Of a DNA stretch of 64,000 nucleotides, positions 57,650-64,000 are shown piece by piece. A program made the translations under genes and the position numbers. The notes below the pieces were generated by a model that was not told the DNA's origin, did not search any database, and saw nothing but the letters and a program-made list of their open reading frames with translations. The stretch covers positions 234,001 through 298,000 of the forward strand of contig JACKIC010000006.1 of NCBI GenBank assembly GCA_020638655.1. Reading direction: 5' to 3'. Within the stretch, counting starts at the first letter, position 1. Every line of letters starts with the position of its first letter. Origin of the DNA: Planctomycetota bacterium (GTDB taxonomy: Bacteria; Planctomycetota; UBA1135; UBA2386).

Positions 57650-60295
57650 ATGTCCGAACCGACCGCCGAATCCAAGTCCGAGCCCAAGCAAGTCTACGAC
57701 CCCGCCACGATCGAGCCGAAGTGGCAGCGGTTCTGGGTCGAGCGCGACGTGTTCCGCACGCCCAATCCGGGCGACGCCGACTTCGACGCCGGCAAGCCCA
57801 AGTTCTACGCGCTCGACATGTTTCCGTATCCGTCCGCAGCGGGCCTGCACGTCGGCCACCCGGAGGGTTACACGGCGACCGACATCGTCTCGCGCTACAA
57901 ACGGGCCAAGGGCTTCAACGTGCTGCACCCGATGGGTTGGGACGCGTTCGGGCTGCCCGCGGAGCAGTACGCGATCCAGACCAACACCCACCCCGCGAAG
58001 ACCACCGCCGCCAACGTCGAGACGTTCCGCGGACAGCTGCAGCGCCTGGGCTTCAGCTACGACTGGAACCGCGAGATCAGCACCGCCGACCCGAAGTACT
58101 TCCGGTGGACGCAGTGGATCTGGAAGCGCCTCTACGAGCGCGGTCTGGCCTACGAATCGAACGCGCCGGTGTGGTGGTGCGAGGCGCTCGGCACGGTGCT
58201 CGCAAACGATGAGGTCATCAACGGACGCAGCGAGCGCGGCGACCACCCGTGTGAGCGGCGGCCGCTGCGCCAGTGGGTGCTGAAGATCACCGAGTATGCC
58301 GAACGCCTGCTGAACGACATCGACGGCCTCGACTGGAGCGAGTCGCTCAAGACGATGCAGCGCGAGTGGATCGGCAAGAGCGAGGGCGCCGAGGTCGACT
58401 TCGATGTGATCGGGCACGCCGACACGAAGATCCGCGTGTTCACGACACGGCCCGACACGCTGTTCGGCGCGTCGTTCATGGTGCTCGCGCCCGAACACCC
58501 GCTCGTCGATGCGATCACCGCGACGGCGCAGCGGGGCGCCGTCGACGGTTACAAGAAGACCGCCGCGAGCAAGAGCGAGCTCGAGCGCACCGACCTGGCC
58601 AAGGACAAGTCGGGCGTGTGGACCGGCGCCTACGCGCAGAACCCGCTCTATCCCGAGGGCGACGAGCGCGGCCGCATCCCGGTGTGGATCGCCGACTACG
58701 TGATCGTCACCTACGGCACCGGCGCGATCATGGCGGTGCCGGCCGGCGACGAGCGCGACTTCGAGTTCGCGCAGAAGTTCGATCTGGCGATCCCGGGCAT
58801 CTTCGCGCCGGCGACCGGCGACGCCGAGGCCGACGCGAAGGTCGCCGCGGGGCAGGCCTGCTGCACCGCCGAGGTGCCCTACGCCGCGCACTGCCACACG
58901 GCCGACGGTAGCCTGCAGCTCGCCGGGCTGGCGATGGCCGAGGCCAAACGCAAGACCATCGAATGGCTCGTGGCGCGCGGGCGCGGCGAGGCCAAGGTCA
59001 CCTACAAGATGCGCGACTGGCTGTTCTCGCGGCAGCGCTACTGGGGCGAACCGTTCCCGGTGCTGCACACGCAGGACGGCGTCGAGCTCGTGCCGGACGA
59101 CCAGCTGCCGGTCGAACTGCCGCACATGGACGACTTCAAGCCCGGCGGTGTGCCCGAGTCGCCGCTGATCCGCGCCCGCGAGTGGGTCGAGACGAAGGAC
59201 GCCAAGGGCCGGCCCGCGCAGCGCGAGATCAACACCATGCCCGGCGCGGCGGGGTCGAGCTGGTACTTCCTGCGCTTCTGCGATCCGCACAACGAGCAGC
59301 AGTTCTGCAGCAAGGCGGCGAGCGACTACTGGCTGCCCGTCGACCTCTACGTCGGCGGCACCGAGCACGCGGTCGGGCACCTGCTCTACTCGCGCTTCTG
59401 GACCAAGGTGCTGCACGACGCCGGCCACGTCGGCGTCGTCGAGCCGTTCCACAAGCTCTACAACCAGGGCATGATCCAGGCGTTCGCCTACGAGGACGGG
59501 CGCGGCGGCATCGTGCCGATGAAGGACGTGAAGGAGATCGGCGACGAGGCCGTGCACGCGACCACGGGCGAGTCGCTGAAGCGCATCGTCACGAAGATGA
59601 GCAAGCGCTACGGCAACGTCGTCAACCCCGACGAGGTCGTGGGTGAGTACGGCGCGGACACGCTGCGGCTCTACGAGATGTACATGGGGCCGCTCGCCGA
59701 CAGCAAGCCGTGGAACCCCAAGGACGTGCCCGGGCTCTACCGCTTCCTGCAGCGCGCCTGGCGCCTGGCGGTGCCCGAGCACGCCGAGAACGGCGCGATC
59801 CACGCGCACCTGCGCGAAGACCGCGACGGCGATCCGGCGCTCGAGAAGGCGCTGCACCGCACGATCCACAAGGTCGACGGCGACATTGGCCGCATGGCGT
59901 TCAACACCGCGATCGCGGCGATGATGATCTTCGTCAACGACGCGACCAAGGCGATCGACAAGCTGAGCCGCGGTCAGTTGCTGCGCTTCGCGCAGCTGCT
60001 GCAGCCGTTCGCGCCGCACCTCGCCGAGGAGCTGTGGGCGCGGCTCTCGGGAGAGGGGCTGCTCGCCTACGCGGCGTGGCCGCAGGTCGACCCCGCGATG
60101 CTCGTCGACGACGAGGTCGAGATCGCCGTGCAGGTGCTCGGCAAGGTGCGCGGTCGGGTCACGGTCGCGACCGGGGCAGCCAAGGACGAGGTGCTCGCCG
60201 CGGCGCGCGCCGCCGTCGCCGGCCACCTCGAGGGCAAGACGGTCGTCAAGGAGATCGTGGTGCCGGGCAAGCTCGTCAACTTCGTCGTCAGGTGA
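57650..60295 (+). CDS. leuS: Leucyl-tRNA synthetase
   Basis: An 881-residue class I aminoacyl-tRNA synthetase. The HIGH motif is HVGHPEG (67-73), the editing (CP1) domain includes TTRPDTLFGA, and the second signature is KMSKRYGN (from Lys649) in place of KMSKS. The anticodon-binding and C-terminal domains end in VPGKLVNFVV. Of normal bacterial length and apparently complete. The CP1 and zinc-region details look like the standard bacterial type. It stands alone between convergent genes. Confidence 0.96.
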   Translation: MSEPTAESKSEPKQVYDPATIEPKWQRFWVERDVFRTPNPGDADFDAGKPKFYALDMFPYPSAAGLHVGHPEGYTATDIVSRYKRAKGFNVLHPMGWDAFGLPAEQYAIQTNTHPAKTTAANVETFRGQLQRLGFSYDWNREISTADPKYFRWTQWIWKRLYERGLAYESNAPVWWCEALGTVLANDEVINGRSERGDHPCERRPLRQWVLKITEYAERLLNDIDGLDWSESLKTMQREWIGKSEGAEVDFDVIGHADTKIRVFTTRPDTLFGASFMVLAPEHPLVDAITATAQRGAVDGYKKTAASKSELERTDLAKDKSGVWTGAYAQNPLYPEGDERGRIPVWIADYVIVTYGTGAIMAVPAGDERDFEFAQKFDLAIPGIFAPATGDAEADAKVAAGQACCTAEVPYAAHCHTADGSLQLAGLAMAEAKRKTIEWLVARGRGEAKVTYKMRDWLFSRQRYWGEPFPVLHTQDGVELVPDDQLPVELPHMDDFKPGGVPESPLIRAREWVETKDAKGRPAQREINTMPGAAGSSWYFLRFCDPHNEQQFCSKAASDYWLPVDLYVGGTEHAVGHLLYSRFWTKVLHDAGHVGVVEPFHKLYNQGMIQAFAYEDGRGGIVPMKDVKEIGDEAVHATTGESLKRIVTKMSKRYGNVVNPDEVVGEYGADTLRLYEMYMGPLADSKPWNPKDVPGLYRFLQRAWRLAVPEHAENGAIHAHLREDRDGDPALEKALHRTIHKVDGDIGRMAFNTAIAAMMIFVNDATKAIDKLSRGQLLRFAQLLQPFAPHLAEELWARLSGEGLLAYAAWPQVDPAMLVDDEVEIAVQVLGKVRGRVTVATGAAKDEVLAAARAAVAGHLEGKTVVKEIVVPGKLVNFVVR

Positions 60296-60308
60296 CGGAC
60301 GCCGTCGC

Positions 60309-61964
60309 TCAGCCGCCGCTGCGCGCCGGCAGCGCCGCGCGCAGTGCGGCGCGCAGGTCGGCCCCGGTCCACGGCTCGGACAGCGCCGCGGCGACCGTTC
60401 CGGACCTCAGGTAGTCGTCCATCGCCTGCGGCTGCAGGCCGGAGTTGAGCACGATCGGGACCCGGTCCCTGTCGCCGTGCAGGGCCAGCGCGATCTCGTC
60501 GCCGCCGAGCCCGGGCATGAACAGGTTGAGCACCGCACAGTCGATGCGGCGGGGCACCTCGCGCAGCGCGCGCAGGGCCTGCTCGCCGTCGACGGCTTCG
60601 ACGACCTCGCAGCCGAGTTGCTGTAGCGCCCGCGCCAGGGAGTCGCGCACCCGCGGCTCGTCGTCGGCGATCAGCACCCGCGTGCCCGCGAACGAGGCCT
60701 CGGCGGCGTCCTGCGGCGGTCCACCGCCGGTCGCGGCGAGGGGCAGGTAGACCGTCATCGTCGTGCCTTCGCCCGGCGCGCTGCGCACGGCGATCGCGCC
60801 GCGATGCCTGCCCAGGATGCCGGCGGTGATCGCCAGCCCGAAGCCGTGGCCGTTCGCCTTGGTGGTGAAGAACGGCACGAACATCTTCGCCAGCGCGCCG
60901 GTGTCCATGCCGTCGCCGGTGTCGGACACCGTCAGCGCCAGGTGCGCGCGGTCGGCGGCGAAGTCCTCGGCCTGGTAGGTGATCGCGTCGTAGCCCGCGG
61001 CGAACGCGCTGGCCACGGCTGCCTGCACCCGGATCACGCCCTCCCTGCCGACGAGGGCGTCGCCGGCGTTGCGGACGAGGTTCATGACCACCTGCCGCAG
61101 CTGGATCATGTCTCCCTCCACGGCGGGCAGTCCCTCGGGCAGGTCGAAGCGCAGGTGTGCCTTCTCGGGCAGCAGCGGCCGCACCATCTTGACGGTCTCG
61201 CCGACCAGCGCCGCGAAATCGACGACGTCCTGGCGTCGCCGGACCTTGCCCGAGTAGGCGAGCAGCTGGCGCGTGAGGCCGGCGGCGGTCTTGGCGGCGT
61301 GCTCGACGTCGGTGAGCAGGTCGGCGATCTCCGCGTCGGGGATCCTGCCCAGCTGGGACGTCGCGAGTCCGACGTTGGCCATGATCGCGGTCAGCAGGTT
61401 GTTGAAGTCGTGGGCCACGCCGCCGGCCAGCAGGCCGAGGCTCTCGAGGCGCTCGTTCTGGCGCAGCAGCCGGTCGATCCGTTCGCGTTCGAGCTCGGCG
61501 CCGACGCGCAGCGCGAACAGGTCGAGCAGGTCCTTGTACTGGTCGACGTACAGCGGCGCGTCGTGCAGCGCGACGATGATGCCGATCGCCTTGCCGCGAC
61601 TGCCGAACACGGGCACGCCGAAGTAGCTCTGCACGCCCATCTCGACGAGCATGTGGTCGTCCGGGAACTGCTCTTGCACGTCGCTCGGGTAGCCGCACGC
61701 GTCCTGCCACAGGACCTGCGCGCACGGCGTGCCTTCGAGGTCGTATTCGACCGGCGCGATCGGCGCGCCTTCGGTCCAACCGGCGCGGGTGCGCACGCGC
61801 GTCGAGCTGATCAGTTCGCCGACGAACGCCCAGCGGGCGCCGAGGGCCTCCGTGATCGCCTGGGCCATCGCGACGAACAGGTCGTCGCCCGTGCTGCGCG
61901 ACGTGGCTTCGAGCAGGCGGCGCGCGATCAGGCTCAGGTGGTCGGATGTCGAGGTCATGGGCAT
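60309..61964 (-). CDS. Hybrid histidine kinase with GAF sensor and degenerate receiver
   Basis: A 551-residue cytoplasmic protein: GAF sensor (about 20-160), histidine phosphoacceptor helix with His185 in GGVAHDFNNLL, HATPase domain (NLVRNAGDAL, SDTGDGM, GHGFGLAI) and a C-terminal receiver (about 428-545). The receiver keeps the acidic pair (Asp434, Asp435) and Ser508, but Asn480 sits where the phosphorylated Asp should be (CAVLNLFMPG) and Glu530 replaces the Lys. It probably cannot be phosphorylated in the usual way. No separate response regulator is adjacent. The Met at 61958 is an alternative start. Confidence 0.85.
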   Translation of the reverse strand: MPMTSTSDHLSLIARRLLEATSRSTGDDLFVAMAQAITEALGARWAFVGELISSTRVRTRAGWTEGAPIAPVEYDLEGTPCAQVLWQDACGYPSDVQEQFPDDHMLVEMGVQSYFGVPVFGSRGKAIGIIVALHDAPLYVDQYKDLLDLFALRVGAELERERIDRLLRQNERLESLGLLAGGVAHDFNNLLTAIMANVGLATSQLGRIPDAEIADLLTDVEHAAKTAAGLTRQLLAYSGKVRRRQDVVDFAALVGETVKMVRPLLPEKAHLRFDLPEGLPAVEGDMIQLRQVVMNLVRNAGDALVGREGVIRVQAAVASAFAAGYDAITYQAEDFAADRAHLALTVSDTGDGMDTGALAKMFVPFFTTKANGHGFGLAITAGILGRHRGAIAVRSAPGEGTTMTVYLPLAATGGGPPQDAAEASFAGTRVLIADDEPRVRDSLARALQQLGCEVVEAVDGEQALRALREVPRRIDCAVLNLFMPGLGGDEIALALHGDRDRVPIVLNSGLQPQAMDDYLRSGTVAAALSEPWTGADLRAALRAALPARSGG

Positions 61965-62004
61965 TGGTGTGCGGTGGTGGCTGTTCGTGCGGCGCAGGTC
62001 CGGA

Positions 62005-63684
62005 TCACTCGGTCCGGGCCGCCGCGACGACGTCCTCGAGCGCGACCAGTCCGCGCATCGCCTTGTCCAGGCCGTCCTGCAGCATGCGGCGGTAGCCGGC
62101 CCGGTTGGCGATCGTCTGGATCTCCTGGTCGGAGGCACGGGCAGAGATCGCGGCGGCGAGCTCGGGGGTCACGTAGAGGACCTCGTGCAGCGCGACGCGG
62201 CCGCGGCGGCCGCGGTGGCGGCAGCTCTTGCAGCCGGCGCCACGCACGAACCCCTGCAGCGACGGCGACGGCGCGAGATCGAACTCCGCCAGCAGGCTCG
62301 CCTCGGGCATCACCGGCTCGGCGCACTCCGGGCAGATGCGCGAGACCAGCCGCTGCGCGACGATGCAGCGCAACGAAGCGCCGAGCAGGTAGGGCGCGAC
62401 GCCCATGTCCACCAGGCGGTGGATGGTCGCCAGGGCGTCGTTGGTGTGCAGCGTGCTGAGCACCATGTGGCCGGTCAGCGCCGCCTGGACCGCGATCCCG
62501 GCCGTCTCCTCGTCGCGGATCTCGCCGACCATGACCACGTCTGGGTCCTGGCGCAGGATCGCGCGCAGCGCGTTGGCGAAGGTGCGGTCGGCCTTGACGT
62601 CGACCTGCACCTGCGTGGCGCCGGGGAGCTCGTACTCGACCGGGTCCTCGACCGTGATCAGGTTGCAGTCGTCGCGGTTCAGCTCGCGCATCGCCGCGTA
62701 GAGCGTGGTGGTCTTGCCGGACCCAGTAGGGCCCGTGAGCAGCACGATGCCGTTCGGCGACGAGAAGCCGCGGCGGAACAGCTCGACGTTCTCGGGGTCG
62801 AGGTCGAGGTCGCCGATGTCGACGGCGGCGCCGCCGCGGTTGAGCACGCGCAGCACCGCCTTCTCGCCGCGCACGCTCGGCAGCACCGAGACGCGCAGCT
62901 CGATCTGTTCGGTGACGCTGATGCGGCCGTCCTGCGGCTTGCGGCTCTCGCCGAGGTCCATGCCCGAGGCCACCTTGATGCGGGCGACGACGGCGCGGTG
63001 CAGACCGGTCGGCAGCGTGTAGAGCGTGTCGAGGTCGCCGTCGACGCGGATGCGCACGCGCAGGCTGTCGCGCTGCGGCTCGACGTGGATGTCGCTGGCG
63101 CGGGCGCGCAGGGCCTCGTCGATCAGGTGGTCGACGAGCTGGACCACGGCGTCGTCGCCGACCAGGCGCCGCAGTTTGTCGGCGTCGTCGACGCTGTGCA
63201 CGTCGATCTCGGCCTTGAGCAGGCGCTGGATCAGGCCCTCGATGCCCGAGGTGGCGCGTTCGAGCCGTTCCACCGTGCGCACGATCGCCGCCGGCGGCGC
63301 CATCACGACCTGCACCGAGTTGCCCGTGACCTCCTGGATCTCGTCGATCGCGAGCAGGTCGAACGGGTTGGCCAGCGCGACCAGCAGGCAGCCGTCTTCG
63401 CTGCCGACGGCGACGGCGCGGTGGCGCTTGGCGATGTCGAGCGGCAGCAGGTGCAGGTTGTGCGGGTCGAGGTGTTCGGGATCGAGCGCGTGGAACGGCA
63501 GCCCGAGCATGTCGGCCCAGGCGCGGTATCCCTGGTCGAGCTCGAGCAGCCCCAGCCCGTGCAGCGCCTCGATCAGCGCGACCTCGGTGGCCGGCATGTC
63601 GCCGAGCATGTGCTCCAGGAAGTCCCTGTCCTCCTCGAGCCGTGCGGCGATCGCATCGAGCAGGTCGGGGGTGGTCTGCGCCAT
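62005..63684 (-). CDS. GspE/PilB-type secretion ATPase
   Basis: A 559-residue hexameric ATPase that powers type II secretion or type IV pilus assembly. The N-terminal MshEN-like domain is followed by the catalytic core with Walker A GPTGSGKTT, Asp box TVEDPVEYELPG, Walker B DPDVVMVGEIRD and the His box TGHMVLSTLHTND. A four-Cys zinc site (CPEC and CKSC) follows. It is divergent from a pseudopilin gene beginning at 63795, which supports a pseudopilus role. Confidence 0.9.
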   Translation of the reverse strand: MAQTTPDLLDAIAARLEEDRDFLEHMLGDMPATEVALIEALHGLGLLELDQGYRAWADMLGLPFHALDPEHLDPHNLHLLPLDIAKRHRAVAVGSEDGCLLVALANPFDLLAIDEIQEVTGNSVQVVMAPPAAIVRTVERLERATSGIEGLIQRLLKAEIDVHSVDDADKLRRLVGDDAVVQLVDHLIDEALRARASDIHVEPQRDSLRVRIRVDGDLDTLYTLPTGLHRAVVARIKVASGMDLGESRKPQDGRISVTEQIELRVSVLPSVRGEKAVLRVLNRGGAAVDIGDLDLDPENVELFRRGFSSPNGIVLLTGPTGSGKTTTLYAAMRELNRDDCNLITVEDPVEYELPGATQVQVDVKADRTFANALRAILRQDPDVVMVGEIRDEETAGIAVQAALTGHMVLSTLHTNDALATIHRLVDMGVAPYLLGASLRCIVAQRLVSRICPECAEPVMPEASLLAEFDLAPSPSLQGFVRGAGCKSCRHRGRRGRVALHEVLYVTPELAAAISARASDQEIQTIANRAGYRRMLQDGLDKAMRGLVALEDVVAAARTE

Positions 63685-63794
63685 GCCATCGGATCGGCGT
63701 TCGGAGGGCTCCGACCTGAGCGCGCCCGGGCGGGGGCCGAAGTGCTAATGCCTATCCCTAATGCCGTGATCTTCGTCAGGACGATACGGCGGGC

Positions 63795-64000
63795 ATGCGC
63801 GCCACCTCCGTTCGCACCTGCAAGTCCGAAGACGCCGGTTTCACCCTCGTCGAAGTCATCGTCGTGCTGTCGGTTGTCCTGCTGCTGACCGGCATCGCCG
63901 TGCCGATGCTGAGCAGCTACCTCGAGGACGGTCGTCGGGCACGCGCCGAGAGCGAGGTGCGCACGATCGCATCGGCCGTGCTGTCGCTCAACAAGGACGT
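63795..64000 (+). CDS. Type IV pilin/pseudopilin-like protein (partial)
   Basis: The first 68 codons of a gene that runs off the window. A short basic leader is followed by the prepilin cleavage site and hydrophobic helix AGFTLVEVIVVLSVVLLLTG, with Glu at +5 after the cleavage Gly. Then SSYLEDGRRARAESEVRTI, typical of GspG-type major pseudopilins. It should be cut by a prepilin peptidase and assembled using the ATPase at 62005. Confidence 0.85.
   Translation, partial: MRATSVRTCKSEDAGFTLVEVIVVLSVVLLLTGIAVPMLSSYLEDGRRARAESEVRTIASAVLSLNKD

Noticed and set aside
1..64000. CRISPR arrays, insertion sequences, prophage genes
   Set aside because: No regularly spaced repeats, transposase or integrase motifs were seen on either strand.

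Overview
The window is uniformly GC-rich chromosomal DNA, judged by eye. The gene content points to a member of the Planctomycetota, most likely one of the marine, high-GC, secretion-rich lineages. This is an inference from three things: secreted proteins (21748-23637, 29658-31121) with a Gly/Cys/hydrophobic C-terminal module that I associate with planctomycetes; a sulfatase, a Tat-exported Gfo/Idh oxidoreductase and an alginate-lyase-like protein; and many genes with weak or absent Shine-Dalgarno sites. No plasmid, phage, CRISPR or transposase genes were seen.

Layout. 1-1130: end of a HEAT-like gene, a promoter plus structured RNA plus terminator with no clear gene, a tRNA-Cys with a badly paired acceptor stem, and a long structured leader. 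1131-9825: slipin, beta-lactamase-family lipoprotein, DNA glycosylase, YjfB-like peptide, dihydrouridine synthase, PLP dehydratase, thioesterase, Gfo/Idh oxidoreductase. 9871-15487: chemoreceptor, GAF protein, CutC, an FHA-TM-protease and a MinD/FlhG-like ATPase. 15516-20123 (minus): a coupled set of membrane subunit, GMC oxidoreductase, GH3-type ligase and secreted EEP phosphodiesterase. 20228-26601: two paralogous methyltransferases around a PIG-L deacetylase, an EF-hand secreted protein, a sodium:solute symporter and a ferredoxin. 26858-29009: a pair of exported proteins with visibly lower GC. 29107-34616: DinB, Kelch, small membrane protein, DUF1615 protein and sulfatase. 34733-35848: a thioredoxin-fold protein whose first active-site Cys codon is TGA, followed by a SECIS-like hairpin; I read it as one selenoprotein gene. 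36190-41403: sigma-like, barrel, ECF sigma, ABC ATPase and permease-CPBP fusion genes.

41642-56349 is one long co-directional block with most genes overlapping by 4 bp: hemerythrin, a 2-oxoacid:ferredoxin oxidoreductase (fused gamma-alpha, then beta), a 775-aa ferredoxin-tailed protein, RnfB, a 1107-aa PFOR-like protein that appears to have lost its TPP site, then RnfC, D, G, E, A, a tiny Cys-rich membrane protein and a two-TM protein. It reads as a machine that takes electrons from 2-oxoacid oxidation to ferredoxin-type centres and on to the ion-pumping Rnf complex, with two PFOR-derived subunits as possible wiring or scaffold. 56357-64000: alginate lyase, leucyl-tRNA synthetase, hybrid histidine kinase with a degenerate receiver, GspE/PilB ATPase and the start of a pseudopilin.

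The strongest candidates for something new are the UGA-containing thioredoxin gene with its SECIS-like element, the Kor/PFOR-like/Rnf supercluster, and a repeated long palindrome (15497-15559 and 20840-20916) at two convergent gene ends.
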